Assembly: GCA_024278595.1 (NCBI GenBank)
Contig: JAJRSW010000039.1
Coordinates: 1 to 64,000, forward strand
DNA from: Fidelibacterota bacterium
GTDB lineage: Bacteria > Fidelibacterota > UBA8477 > JABMPR01
Direction: 5' to 3'
DNA: 64,000 nt
The notes below the pieces were generated by a model that saw only the letters and a program-made list of their open reading frames with translations, made no database searches and had not been told where the DNA came from. The translations under genes and the position numbers were made by a program. This document shows positions 46,359 through 55,794 of the stretch, one piece after another (the first letter of the stretch is position 1; each line of letters starts with the position of its first letter).

Positions 46359-47635
46359 GAAAAATAGTGTACCTCTTAATGATATTAGCTGTCTTCTGGT
46401 CTTGTGATTGGGGACCTGAGAGGATTGATGTTGATGGTGAAACTAAATTCCAGGCCATTAACTTAGCCCAGGGCGATACACTTGATATGTTCATCACGGG
46501 TCATGACGTTGTTATCGAAGGAGTGACTACTCCAAATGTTGTTACCGCTGAGATATTGTCATCTTTCAGTATTAGGTTGATCGGGGAAAACATTGGAGAA
46601 ACTCAGCTTATAGTAAAGTATCTCCTCAATGTGGTTGGGGGGCCAAAGGCAACGGGTATCGCTTACTGGATCATTTCAGTCACAGATGGCATTCCGCTAC
46701 AGCTAACCTTGGGTGAAGCAAAAACTGTTCAACTGGCTGACTACCTAAGCGCCGAACAATTTGACCGAATCGACTCAATTTCGGTCCTGCTACCTGATAG
46801 TTTAGCTGAGGGAGATATGGACGTTCAAATAGCTGGTAGTACAGTCAGTCTCCAGAGCAATTTACCTGGAGTTAAGCGGGTGGAGATCCTCGCCCTGGAT
46901 CGCCTGGGGGTACAGATAATCCCGTTGTTATTTGAGACTCAGACCAGCATCTGGAAAAGAGTATTAGGGGAATTATTTACAAATGCAGGTTGTGTGAACT
47001 GCCCAGTAGCCAACGAAAATTTTGATCATCTCTACGAGGAATATCCTGAAAATTTCACAGCTATTCGTTATCATGTATTCTGGACAGACCCCAACGACCC
47101 CATGAATTTGTACAATCCCACGGAAGTGGAGGATCGGCGCTTATTTTATGGAGGGTCTTATGAAGCGCCTAGACTGCTTATGGAAGGTGTCCCAACAGCA
47201 GATTATGAAAACCTGGATGCTTTAAAAATATTTGTGAATCTGGCGCTTGATTCAGGATCTGATGTGCACATTTGGAAACCAGCATTTAACAGCACGGGGG
47301 ATAGTCTGTTTGTCGATTATCGGATCCAAAATTTTGGGGCAGCCCTGGATAACTTGATCTGCTGGACCGTTTTAACAGAAAACAGCATCTACTATGCTGG
47401 AACCAATGGTGAGACCATCCACATGCAGGTCATGCGTGATATGACTGCGACTGAGATAGCTGAATTGGATGGTGTGCTTACTGTTCAACAAGGCTTAAAG
47501 CTGGCCCCTGAGTATGCAGCTTCCGCGGCGTTTCATCTCGTGATATTTTTACAGGATCTGCACACCAAAGAAATATTACAAACCATTGATCATACCATTT
47601 TAGAATTATCAGCCTCGGGCTCTGAAAATCCCTGA
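46355..47635 (+). CDS. Omp28-related lipoprotein
   Basis: A 426-aa protein with a lipoprotein signal (lipobox FWSC). Residues about 30-205 form beta domains. The C-terminal part resembles Omp28: KRVLGELFTNAGCVNCPVAN with a CxxC, then YHVFWTDPNDPMNLYN, a thioredoxin-like fold, and YEAPRLLMEGVP. The conserved CVNC suggests a redox or metal role at the outer membrane. Start ATG 46355 overlaps the upstream stop. Confidence 0.82.
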   Translation: MRKIVYLLMILAVFWSCDWGPERIDVDGETKFQAINLAQGDTLDMFITGHDVVIEGVTTPNVVTAEILSSFSIRLIGENIGETQLIVKYLLNVVGGPKATGIAYWIISVTDGIPLQLTLGEAKTVQLADYLSAEQFDRIDSISVLLPDSLAEGDMDVQIAGSTVSLQSNLPGVKRVEILALDRLGVQIIPLLFETQTSIWKRVLGELFTNAGCVNCPVANENFDHLYEEYPENFTAIRYHVFWTDPNDPMNLYNPTEVEDRRLFYGGSYEAPRLLMEGVPTADYENLDALKIFVNLALDSGSDVHIWKPAFNSTGDSLFVDYRIQNFGAALDNLICWTVLTENSIYYAGTNGETIHMQVMRDMTATEIAELDGVLTVQQGLKLAPEYAASAAFHLVIFLQDLHTKEILQTIDHTILELSASGSENP

Positions 47636-47640
47636 GTACT

Positions 47641-48084
47641 ATGGCTGAGCTCCATCCATTTCTAGTTCACTTCCCCATAGCCTTGATCCTGGTTGCCTTT
47701 CTATTTGATCTGTACGGAGTGGCCAGGAGTCATTTGAACAGCACCTGGACGGCATTTACCCTGCAAATAATGGCTGCACTTTCGGCACTTCTGGCTGCTT
47801 TTAGCGGAAATCTCGCTGAATCATCCCCGGCTATGCAGGAAGTTCTGGTCCAGGGCGTGGCTGATTCTCTGGAAGCCCATATTTCCATGGGAAATACCAT
47901 TGTCTGGATCGTTGTGCTCGTTGTATTGGGGCGGACATTTGCGCTACTGGAAAAGAAAAAATGGGCAACTGGTGGTTGGTTATTCCCCACACTTAGTCTG
48001 GCTTTGGCCATCCTGGTAATCTACACCGGTTTATTAGGTGGTGCCTTGAGTCAGGATATTCTACAATATTTCATAGAACATTAA
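47641..48084 (+). CDS. DUF2231 membrane protein
   Basis: A 147-aa integral membrane protein with four helices (about 8-24, 38-56, 88-104, 114-134). ELHPFLVHFPIALILVAF with its two His residues is the DUF2231 signature, possibly heme- or metal-related. Other members occur near cytochromes; here the next gene, convergent, is a cytochrome c peroxidase. It begins 5 bp after the Omp28-like stop and ends the operon at a 38-bp palindrome. Confidence 0.87.
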   Translation: MAELHPFLVHFPIALILVAFLFDLYGVARSHLNSTWTAFTLQIMAALSALLAAFSGNLAESSPAMQEVLVQGVADSLEAHISMGNTIVWIVVLVVLGRTFALLEKKKWATGGWLFPTLSLALAILVIYTGLLGGALSQDILQYFIEH

Positions 48085-48185
48085 TCTGATACTTGCGGTC
48101 CTCTACCCGGAGGTTGAGTTCACCGAAGCCATGCTGGTGTTGTGGTAAGGGGTGGACATTTGGGCCAGGCACAAGTCCAGGCAGG

Positions 48186-48223
48186 ATAATAATAGCGAGG
48201 ATTTAAATCCTCGCTATTATTAT
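48186..48223. terminator. 38-bp perfect palindrome between convergent genes
   Basis: Half-site ATAATAATAGCGAGGATTT and its exact complement, centred at 48204/48205. It lies 102 bases after the DUF2231 stop and 30 bases before the stop of the peroxidase gene on the other strand, so it can serve both transcripts. There is no loop and no long T-tract beyond the AT-rich stem base. Confidence 0.7.
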
Positions 48224-48252
48224 GGAAAAACCCGTGGCACTGCCCAAACAAA

Positions 48253-49266
48253 TTAACGCTTGACGAATTGCTTGCCATTCATAGTGGCCAGAAATGATGC
48301 GATCTTGGCTGCTTCTGCTTCTGTGATCTGCATCATGAGTTGCATATCACCCATCATAATAATGGTTTCTTCAAGGCTGGCGACGCCACCATCATGAAAA
48401 TAGGGGCCGGTCAGGGCAACATTCCTCATGGAGGGCACCTTGAACATAAATTTGTCCTGCTCCAAACCGGTTGCTTCAAAACGTCCCTCATCAGTAAGAT
48501 CTTTATAAGGTTTGATGAGACCGTTCTTCTGGTACATACTGCCACCTAGCATGGACCCCATGTGACAGGTGATACAGGCCTTGCCCATAAAGAGTTCAAG
48601 ACCTTCAACTTCGGTTATATTCATGGCTTTAAGATCGCCCCCTAGAAAGTCGTCAAAACGGTCATGGGTAATCAGGGTACGTTCAAAAGCTGCTATTGCT
48701 TCGGTAATATTTTCGTAGTCAATGGCATCCTTTCCAAAGGCGGCAGTGAACATCGGATCGTATTCAGGAATGGCTTTGATCTTAGCAACTGCCGTAGCTG
48801 AATCCGGGATGGCCATTTCCGCAGGGTTTAAGATCGGACCACCCGCCTGCTCGTTCAGGTCTGCTGCACGACCATCCCAAAACTGAACAAAATGAAATCC
48901 GGCGTTAAAGACTGTGGGAGAATTTCTGGCTCCCGGGATCCCGTTGGTACCTTCTGAAGTTGGTTTATTATCAACACCAGCGGTGCTAAGATCATGACAG
49001 GTGTTGCAGGACATATCGTCTGTATTTGAGAGTGCGGTCTCTAAATAGAGCTTTTTCCCTAATTCGATAAGGGCTGGTGTGTCATGCTCTGATCCTGGCA
49101 TTTTAGCTGGTATAACTGCAAACATGGGTTTGGCCTGGTCCAGGATACCTTGTTGGTAGCTTAGGTCTTCTTTTGGTTCTGCTTTAGGTGCTTCTGCTTT
49201 GCCACCGCAGTGGACAACGAAAGCCATCATCATTACAGACAAGGTCAGGATCATTATTTTTTTCAT
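48253..49266 (-). CDS. Di-heme cytochrome c peroxidase lipoprotein
   Basis: A 337-aa periplasmic enzyme of the CcpA/MauG family reducing hydrogen peroxide with electrons from cytochromes. The signal ends at a lipobox-like VHCG, so it is probably membrane-anchored. Two c-type heme sites are present: SCNTCHDL and ACITCHMG. NSPTVFNAGFHFVQFWDGRA, FERTLITHDRFDDFL and LTGPYFHDGGVASL are conserved. No other respiratory gene lies next to it. Confidence 0.92.
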   Translation of the reverse strand: MKKIMILTLSVMMMAFVVHCGGKAEAPKAEPKEDLSYQQGILDQAKPMFAVIPAKMPGSEHDTPALIELGKKLYLETALSNTDDMSCNTCHDLSTAGVDNKPTSEGTNGIPGARNSPTVFNAGFHFVQFWDGRAADLNEQAGGPILNPAEMAIPDSATAVAKIKAIPEYDPMFTAAFGKDAIDYENITEAIAAFERTLITHDRFDDFLGGDLKAMNITEVEGLELFMGKACITCHMGSMLGGSMYQKNGLIKPYKDLTDEGRFEATGLEQDKFMFKVPSMRNVALTGPYFHDGGVASLEETIIMMGDMQLMMQITEAEAAKIASFLATMNGKQFVKR

Positions 49267-49481
49267 TGAGATTTCCCCTCTAGTTGTGTTAAAGTCATAT
49301 AATGCTAAAGCACAAGAAGTTATTTACACAACTAGGAAAAGCTTGAAAAAAATTACTGGGTCAGGGCACTGATTCTATGATCATTGACATGGGCACGGAT
49401 TGTCATCCCGCAGACAGAATACAGTTAATTCCACTGTAGCTACAAACCTCCACTTGCACTTGCTTCAGCGGGTTCTATATT

Positions 49482-49503
49482 ACATACCGACCAGTCGGTA
49501 TGT
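49482..49503. promoter_or_regulatory. TetR-type operator upstream of the fad operon
   Basis: A perfect inverted repeat ACATACCGAC (49482-49491), CA spacer, GTCGGTATGT (49494-49503). The core TACCGACCAGTCGGTA is the classical operator form of TetR regulators of fatty-acid degradation. It lies 28 bases upstream of the tetR start, where binding would block transcription of the regulator and, by read-through, the fad genes. Confidence 0.85.
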
Positions 49504-49531
49504 TGAGGATAATGTGATAGAAGGCCCTGAA

Positions 49532-50128
49532 ATGACAGAAAGAAGACCGAGCTCCGAACGCAGAACAGAAATACTTGAAGCAGCGCTGACCATTTTTGTG
49601 AAAAAAGGCTACTCAGATACTCGGATGGAGGACATTGTCCAGGAGATCGGGCTGAGCAAAGGAGCTCTCTATCATCATTTCCAAAGTAAGCGAGATTTGT
49701 TTATAGCCTTGATCGAACAATGGATGGATCAGTTTGCAGCTATCGAAAGATCTGATGGTTTACGGGCAAAACCATCAGCAGATATCATAAAAAAAATTAG
49801 CAGATTTACAGCCAAGATCTTTCAACGCAATCCGAACTGGTTCCTGGTAGAGCCGGAGATCTGGGCTTTCGCTAATCGTGATATGGAAATCAGGGAACTC
49901 TCAAATAAGCTCTATAACAGGGTCCTGACAGTGTTTGAGACATTGGTGGACAGAGGCATAGAATATGGTGAGTTTAAGCAGGTCAACTCCCGCATGATAG
50001 CACTGTCGATCATGACCTCACTCCATGGTATGATCTGGTTTGTCCTCTTCCAGCCTGAGGATTTTTCGTTAGAAGAATACGTTGACCTCAATATGGAATT
50101 TATCCTGAACGGTATTACCAAGAAATAG
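49532..50128 (+). CDS. TetR/AcrR family regulator of fatty-acid degradation
   Basis: A 198-aa repressor. The N-terminal helix-turn-helix is ILEAALTIFVKKGYSDTRME, DIVQEIGLSKGALYHHF, then QSKRDLFIALIEQW. The C-terminal ligand domain is divergent, as usual, and probably binds acyl-CoA given the operon. ATG 49532 has GAAGG upstream and gives MTERRPSSERRTEIL; the longer frame from 49400 would read through the operator and is rejected. Autoregulation is likely. No second operator was found before the acyl-CoA dehydrogenase gene. Confidence 0.88.
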   Translation: MTERRPSSERRTEILEAALTIFVKKGYSDTRMEDIVQEIGLSKGALYHHFQSKRDLFIALIEQWMDQFAAIERSDGLRAKPSADIIKKISRFTAKIFQRNPNWFLVEPEIWAFANRDMEIRELSNKLYNRVLTVFETLVDRGIEYGEFKQVNSRMIALSIMTSLHGMIWFVLFQPEDFSLEEYVDLNMEFILNGITKK

Positions 50129-50263
50129 CAGTAACCGCAGGGTGCGGGGAGAGCTCACAATGTTTTTAAACCTAACCGGGCATCACTCAATTATGTGAGT
50201 ATGTGATTGTGAACTAAGTACTCTGCAAGGTGGCTGGAAATTATACAAAAAAAGGAGAATGAA

Positions 50264-52036
50264 ATGAAAAAGGGTGGCGCATTCTTAACCACACCCTTCG
50301 GCGTAGATGAGATCTTCACCAGGGAAAAATGGACTGAGGATCAAAAAGAGTTCTTTGAAGCAATTCGAGACTTTGCCGCGGAAGCCATTGCTCCGCACGC
50401 GGAAGCTATTGAAAAGCTGGATGAAAAATTATCCCGGGATCTAATGAGACAAATGGGTGAGATGGGTGTCCTGGGCATGGACGTCCCCGAGCAGTATGGG
50501 GGTATTGGACTGGATAAAACTGCCGCTGCTCTCGCTTTGGAAGCAACCGCAGCTACGGAAAGCTCCTCATTGATGGTGACGATCACAGACCACACTGGAA
50601 TTGGACTTTTACCAATCCTATGGTACGGGAATGATGAACAACGCGAGAAATACATTCCTAAAATGATGTCTGGAGAGTGGATGAGCTCCTTCGCCCTCAC
50701 CGAGCCGGGTGCCGGGTCAGATGCTTTGAATGGAACCGCCTCAGCCGTACTTAATGAAGCGGGAACCCATTATCTCCTGAATGGTGTTAAACAATTTGTC
50801 ACCAACGGAGCCTGGGCTGATTTAGCGGTCGTTTTTTCCAAGGTCAATGGGGAAAAACTCACAGCATTTATTCTCGACCAAGAGACGACCGGTTGGGAGC
50901 GTGGACCCGAAGAGCATAAACTGGGCATCAAGGGTTCATCAACCACGACCTACATCTTAAAAGATTGTAAAGTACCTGTGGAAAATGTCATCGGTGAGGT
51001 GGGCAAGGGGGCCGCTGTTGCCTTCAATTGTCTCTACATCGGACGCTTAAAATTGGGTGCGGTTACCATGGGCGGCGCAAAGCAAACCTTAAAGTATGCC
51101 ATCAAATATGCCAAAGAGCGACACCAGTTTGCCCAGCCACTGACCGCTTTTGGAATGATACAGCGCAAGTTTGCCGATATGGTCATTCGCTGTTATGAGT
51201 CGGATACGATCACCTATCAATCGACAGGCTCAATTGATACGGGCACGGAGCAGTTTTCAACCGATGATCCGGAATATTACAACCATCTCTATACGGTCAT
51301 AGAGGATCACGCCATTGAGAACAGTACCAACAAGATCTTTTCATCAGAAGCCCTGTGGATCAACGCCGATGATGGATTACAGATACTGGGTGGTTATGGT
51401 GTCTCAGAAGAATATCCCTTTGCTAGAATCCTACGGGATGAACGGGTGAACCGGATCTTTGAAGGCACCAATGAGATCAACAAAATGATTATTTCAGGGA
51501 TTGTGATGAAAAAAGCGATCCTGGAGGAATTGCCCATCCGCGAGCAAATTCTTGAACTAGGTGAGAATTGGATGCCGACAGTGGCAATCCCGGACGATCA
51601 TCCAGATACCCAGGAGATCAAGGCTGTTGAGCTGGGACGTGGAATTATCCTGAAAACTTTACATGAATTGATCCTGAAATATGGACAGGATTTTAAAAAC
51701 ACTCAGTTTGAAATCGAAGCATTCGCCAATATGGTCATTGCCCAACAGGTGATCTTTAGCGTATTAAGACGTTACCTGCAATTGGATCAGACCTATGCGC
51801 GCCGGAGTACCGTGCGTTCTATTCTTAAGGTATCGGTGTTGCGCAATCTGGAAGTGATCGTTGCTAACGCGAAAAAGATTCTAAGACACATTCTGGATCA
51901 GGCAGATCGGGATAGTAAACTGAATCAGCTGGAGCTGGAACTTTCAGAACTGGCCTATCATGCTGATGTCATTAAAGAACAGGAAAATGTGTTTCAACTC
52001 TTACTCAAACGCGGTGAATATCCGCTTAATGATTAG
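50264..52036 (+). CDS. fadE: Acyl-CoA dehydrogenase (FadE-like)
   Basis: A 590-aa flavoenzyme doing the first oxidation of beta-oxidation. The N-terminal domain has MDVPEQYGGIGLD; the middle domain has FALTEPGAGSDALN and LLNGVKQFVTNG. The C-terminal helical domain has LQILGGYGVSEEYPFARILR and the catalytic Glu in RIFEGTNEINK. About 180 extra residues after that (EELPIREQILELG onward) match the long VLCAD/ACAD9-like class. AAAGGAG precedes the ATG. It starts the structural part of the tetR-fadE-fadA-fadN operon; electrons would pass to an ETF encoded elsewhere. Confidence 0.93.
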   Translation: MKKGGAFLTTPFGVDEIFTREKWTEDQKEFFEAIRDFAAEAIAPHAEAIEKLDEKLSRDLMRQMGEMGVLGMDVPEQYGGIGLDKTAAALALEATAATESSSLMVTITDHTGIGLLPILWYGNDEQREKYIPKMMSGEWMSSFALTEPGAGSDALNGTASAVLNEAGTHYLLNGVKQFVTNGAWADLAVVFSKVNGEKLTAFILDQETTGWERGPEEHKLGIKGSSTTTYILKDCKVPVENVIGEVGKGAAVAFNCLYIGRLKLGAVTMGGAKQTLKYAIKYAKERHQFAQPLTAFGMIQRKFADMVIRCYESDTITYQSTGSIDTGTEQFSTDDPEYYNHLYTVIEDHAIENSTNKIFSSEALWINADDGLQILGGYGVSEEYPFARILRDERVNRIFEGTNEINKMIISGIVMKKAILEELPIREQILELGENWMPTVAIPDDHPDTQEIKAVELGRGIILKTLHELILKYGQDFKNTQFEIEAFANMVIAQQVIFSVLRRYLQLDQTYARRSTVRSILKVSVLRNLEVIVANAKKILRHILDQADRDSKLNQLELELSELAYHADVIKEQENVFQLLLKRGEYPLND

Positions 52037-52075
52037 AGTCGCTAAACGAGTATTAAGGACTAAGGAGATTATAAA

Positions 52076-53209
52076 ATGAGTGAAAGATATAGTGTGATCG
52101 TAGATGCTGTTCGGAGTCCCATCGGTTTGAAAAATGGTGCAATGATCGGAATGCGTCCAGATGATATTACAGCCCAGGTTGTCAAAGGATTAATGGCCCG
52201 AAACCCGGCTGTAAAACCTGAAATGGTTGAAGATCTGGTGTTGGGATGTGCCTTTCCAGAAGGTAACCAGGGGATGCTCATGGGCCGGGGAGTGGCTCTG
52301 TTAGCCGGGTTGCCGGTTACCACAACTGGCAGCACAGTGAATCGCTTTTGTGGCTCTTCCATGGATGCTTTGCATCAGCTGAGTACTGCCATCATGGCCG
52401 GTGACAAAGAGATCGGGATCGCTGCTGGAGTTGAAGATATGTTTGGGGTGCCCATGGGTGGCTATAACCCGGACTTTAGTCCTGAACTTTATGAAATGGA
52501 CTATTATATGGGGATGGGTGAAACTGCTGAAAATCTGGCCCGGGAATTAGATATCAATCGGGAGGACCAAGAAACCTTTGCCATTGATTCGCATCAGAAA
52601 GCCCTGGCTGCCCAAGCTGCCGGTCGCTTTGACAATGAGATCATTCCTATTGAGATCGAAGGGGTGCGGGTTGAGCAGGATGAGGGGCCCAGGGAACCAA
52701 ATATTGAGAAGATCAAATCGCTTTCACCCGCCTTTCTGGAGGATGGGACCATCACTGCGGCTACTTCAAGTCCCATCAGCGTGGGAGCTTCAGCAGTGCT
52801 GATTATGAGCAATACCAGGGCGGAAGAATTGGGTCTGAAAGTTAGAGCCAAGATCATTTCTCGCGCAGTTGCCGGTGTGGATCCCACACTGATGGGCTCG
52901 GGACCATTACCAGCTACCGAAAAAGCATTGAATAATGCCGGAATGACGCTGGATCAGATGGATGTCATTGAATTGAACGAGGCTTTTAGCGCCCAGTCAC
53001 TCTATGTCATTCGTAAAGGTGACTGGCCGCTTGAAAAGATCAATCTGAACGGTGGTGCCATAGCCTTAGGTCATCCCCTGGGATGTTCAGGAGCCCGGAT
53101 TGTTACGACGCTCCTGAATGTGATGGAACAGCATGCTGCTCATTACGGCCTGGCCACCATGTGTATCGGTACCGGTCAAGGTATTGCCACCATCATCGAA
53201 AGGAGCTGA
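52076..53209 (+). CDS. fadA: Acetyl-CoA C-acyltransferase (3-ketoacyl-CoA thiolase)
   Basis: A 377-aa thiolase cutting 3-ketoacyl-CoA with CoA. The nucleophile Cys is in TVNRFCGSSMDALH; the His of NGGAIALGHPLGCSGARI and the second Cys of ATMCIGTGQGIAT are in place. NEAFSAQ replaces the more usual NEAFAAQ. It probably pairs with the neighbouring FadN-type multifunctional enzyme. TAAGGAG-type ribosome binding site lies upstream, and the next gene begins 2 bp after its stop. Confidence 0.95.
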   Translation: MSERYSVIVDAVRSPIGLKNGAMIGMRPDDITAQVVKGLMARNPAVKPEMVEDLVLGCAFPEGNQGMLMGRGVALLAGLPVTTTGSTVNRFCGSSMDALHQLSTAIMAGDKEIGIAAGVEDMFGVPMGGYNPDFSPELYEMDYYMGMGETAENLARELDINREDQETFAIDSHQKALAAQAAGRFDNEIIPIEIEGVRVEQDEGPREPNIEKIKSLSPAFLEDGTITAATSSPISVGASAVLIMSNTRAEELGLKVRAKIISRAVAGVDPTLMGSGPLPATEKALNNAGMTLDQMDVIELNEAFSAQSLYVIRKGDWPLEKINLNGGAIALGHPLGCSGARIVTTLLNVMEQHAAHYGLATMCIGTGQGIATIIERS

Positions 53210-53211
53210 TC

Positions 53212-55560
53212 ATGGCCTTTAAAATTGAAAAGGTAGCCATTCTGGGAGCTGGTGTCATGGGCGCTCAGATCGCCACCCACCTCTCAAATGCCGGCATCCC
53301 CAGTTTTCTGTTTGATATGAATCAGGAACTGGCGGTAAAAGGCTTGGAGGGGATGAAAAAGCTTAAACCCAGCCCGGTATATAATCCCAAAACCTTGGGG
53401 ATGATCACCCCGTGTAACTATGATGATCATCTGGACAAGATCGGTGAAGTTGATTGGGTCGTTGAAGTGATCGCCGAAAGGCTGGATTGGAAACAGGGCT
53501 TGTTTGAAAAGATTATACCCCACATGAGTGATTCGGCTTTATTGACCAGTAACACATCAGGTCTGGCTCTATCAGAGATGGTCTCAAGCATGCCGGAGGA
53601 TGTGAAGCAGCGCTTCTTTATCACGCATTTTTTTAATCCACCCCGCTATATGAAATTGGTTGAGCTCGTCGGGGGTTCCGAAACCGATCAGGAGGCCATG
53701 GAGGATATGGCGGTATTCCTGGAAGATGTACTGGGAAAGGGCGTGGTCTGGGCGAAGGACACGGCCAATTTTATTGCCAATCGGATCGGTGTGTACGGGA
53801 TGATGTTAACGCTGAAGTTGGCTCGTGAAAAGCGTTTGAGCATCCCTGATGTTGATGGCTTGACCGGGACCGCCATTGGCCACATGAAATCAGCCACCTT
53901 CAGAACGGCCGATGTGGTTGGACTGGATACGCTGGTACATGTAGCAGAAAATGCCTATGACAAAGGTGAAGCCGACGAGGAGAGAGATATATTTCTCATC
54001 CCGGATTATCTGAAGTCAATGTTGGATAATGGCTGGCTGGGAGCCAAGACTAAACAGGGATTCTACAAAAAAGTAGATCGGAAAACTATTCTGGCTCTAA
54101 ACCTGGATACCCTGGAGTATGAACCTTCCGTCAAAAAGAAATTTGATGCCATCAGGGTTTCAAAAAATGAGACCTATCTACCCGGGAAACTCAGAAGTAT
54201 TGTCAAAATCGATGATGTGGCTGGGAAATTTCTATGGGAGCTCCACGCCGGAATTTTGATCTATTCTGCCAATCGTCTCCCTGAGATCTCTGATGATATT
54301 GTCAACATTGACAATGCCATGAAATGGGGTTTTGGATGGGAAATGGGTCCCTTTGAGATCTGGGATGCCTTGGGAGTAGCTGAAACTATAACTCGCATGA
54401 AACAGGATGGTTATAAGATTCCAGCCTGGGTCACAAATATGCTGGGTAAAGGAATCGCATCATTCTATGGCTTTGATGGTCAGGTGAAAACCTATTACGA
54501 TCCAGCCAGTGAATCCATGCAAGCCGTACCAACCCATCTCCTCGCTGTCGATTTTGATGTGGTTAAGAAAACGGGCGGTTTGATCAAAAAAGATTGGTCA
54601 GCATCATTGATCGATCTAGGTGATGGTGTGGCTGCAGTTACCATGCACTCCGTGCTTCAGCCCACCTTCAATCCCATTGACGGATCCATGATCGGAATGT
54701 TTGATCAGGCCGTGGATTGGGTCCAGGAAAATGGCTACAAAGGCTTGGTGATCGCCTCTGAAGCCACTCACTTTTCTGCCGGGGCTAATCTGGCCCTCAT
54801 GCTAAAAGCGATTGATGAAAAAGATTGGGATAGTCTGGAGGCTATGAGTAAAGGAATGCAGGATACGCTGCAGAAACTGCGCTTTGCTTCCTTCCCGGTT
54901 GTTGCTGCCCCCCATTCTCTGGCTTTGGGCGGTGGTTATGAAACCATCGGCGCCTGTGATCGGATCGTAGCTGCTGCTGAATTATATACAGGCTTAGTTG
55001 AAGTCGGTGTGGGACTGATTCCCGGTGGTGGCGGCAATCTACGCATGATCATGAAAACCAGCGATCGTTTGGCCAAAGGTCGGGCGGGGGCGTTCCCAGT
55101 AGCCCAAAAGTGTTTCGAAGCAATTGGGTTCGCCAAGGTTTCAATGTCAGCAAAAGAAGCCGTGGCCATTGGTTATCTCACCAAGCAGGATAAGATCATC
55201 ATCAATGGGGACCATCGGGTTGCCAAGGCCAAGGAGGAAGTCCTGGCCATGAGTGAAGGCTATGCGGCTCCAGACATGCGGACTGATCTATTCCTGCCTG
55301 GAAAAGGCGGACGACTGGCTGTCAGGAGTACTGTAAAAGGCTTTCTGAAAACAGGAAAGATCTCGGAACATGATGCATTCATAGCCGAGAAGTTAGCTTT
55401 TGTGCTTACTGGTGGTGATAAGGGTGGGATTATGAAACCTCTGGATGAACAATATCTACTGGATATTGAAAGAGAGGCTTTTGTTTCACTTGCCGGGGAA
55501 CCAAAGACCCGGGCGCGCATAGAATACATGTTGAAGCGAGGTAAACCTCTCAGAAACTAA
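53212..55560 (+). CDS. fadN: 3-hydroxyacyl-CoA dehydrogenase/enoyl-CoA hydratase, FadN type
   Basis: A 782-aa bifunctional enzyme with the domain order dehydrogenase first, hydratase last, as in Bacillus FadN and unlike E. coli FadB. The NAD motif is VAILGAGVMGAQIATHL; FITHFFNPPRYMKLVELV and the C-terminal HAD part (WGFGWEMGPFEIWDALG) follow. The crotonase part has ATHFSAGANLALM and LALGGGYETIGACDRI, with Glu in YTGLVEVGVGLIPGGGG. AAAGGAG lies upstream of ATG 53212; the frame from 53083 is only overlap with fadA. Confidence 0.94.
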   Translation: MAFKIEKVAILGAGVMGAQIATHLSNAGIPSFLFDMNQELAVKGLEGMKKLKPSPVYNPKTLGMITPCNYDDHLDKIGEVDWVVEVIAERLDWKQGLFEKIIPHMSDSALLTSNTSGLALSEMVSSMPEDVKQRFFITHFFNPPRYMKLVELVGGSETDQEAMEDMAVFLEDVLGKGVVWAKDTANFIANRIGVYGMMLTLKLAREKRLSIPDVDGLTGTAIGHMKSATFRTADVVGLDTLVHVAENAYDKGEADEERDIFLIPDYLKSMLDNGWLGAKTKQGFYKKVDRKTILALNLDTLEYEPSVKKKFDAIRVSKNETYLPGKLRSIVKIDDVAGKFLWELHAGILIYSANRLPEISDDIVNIDNAMKWGFGWEMGPFEIWDALGVAETITRMKQDGYKIPAWVTNMLGKGIASFYGFDGQVKTYYDPASESMQAVPTHLLAVDFDVVKKTGGLIKKDWSASLIDLGDGVAAVTMHSVLQPTFNPIDGSMIGMFDQAVDWVQENGYKGLVIASEATHFSAGANLALMLKAIDEKDWDSLEAMSKGMQDTLQKLRFASFPVVAAPHSLALGGGYETIGACDRIVAAAELYTGLVEVGVGLIPGGGGNLRMIMKTSDRLAKGRAGAFPVAQKCFEAIGFAKVSMSAKEAVAIGYLTKQDKIIINGDHRVAKAKEEVLAMSEGYAAPDMRTDLFLPGKGGRLAVRSTVKGFLKTGKISEHDAFIAEKLAFVLTGGDKGGIMKPLDEQYLLDIEREAFVSLAGEPKTRARIEYMLKRGKPLRN

Positions 55561-55609
55561 TCAGTGCCCCAGGGTTTTCCGTTTTCCTCCTCAGGGTGCT
55601 TTTAATAAG

Positions 55610-55636
55610 AGGCGGCGATTTCTAATCGTCGCCTTT
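55610..55636 (+). terminator. Hairpin terminator after the fad operon
   Basis: Stem AGGCGGCGAT (55610-55619) and ATCGTCGCCT (55625-55634), 10 pairs with one G-U, around a TTCTA loop, followed by TTGTATGTT. It lies 50 bases after the fadN stop and closes the operon. Confidence 0.75.
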
Positions 55637-55794
55637 GTATGTTCTGATAATCTTTGATATGGCTGGACCTTATGCACAACCCGTTCACTCATCCAAAGTG
55701 AGTGTCGTCAAATTTTCAGCGGTTTTGTAAACTATAAATTTGCTGATCACTTATTATAGACTTATTTTTAGGAAAAAATATTCAGGACAAAGAT

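Noticed and set aside
49400-49531. Longer TetR start
   Set aside because: Would place the operator palindrome inside the coding sequence and adds non-conserved residues; ATG 49532 has GAAGG upstream.
53083-53211. Extension of FadN into fadA
   Set aside because: Pure overlap in another frame; ATG 53212 has AAAGGAG and begins the NAD-binding fold.
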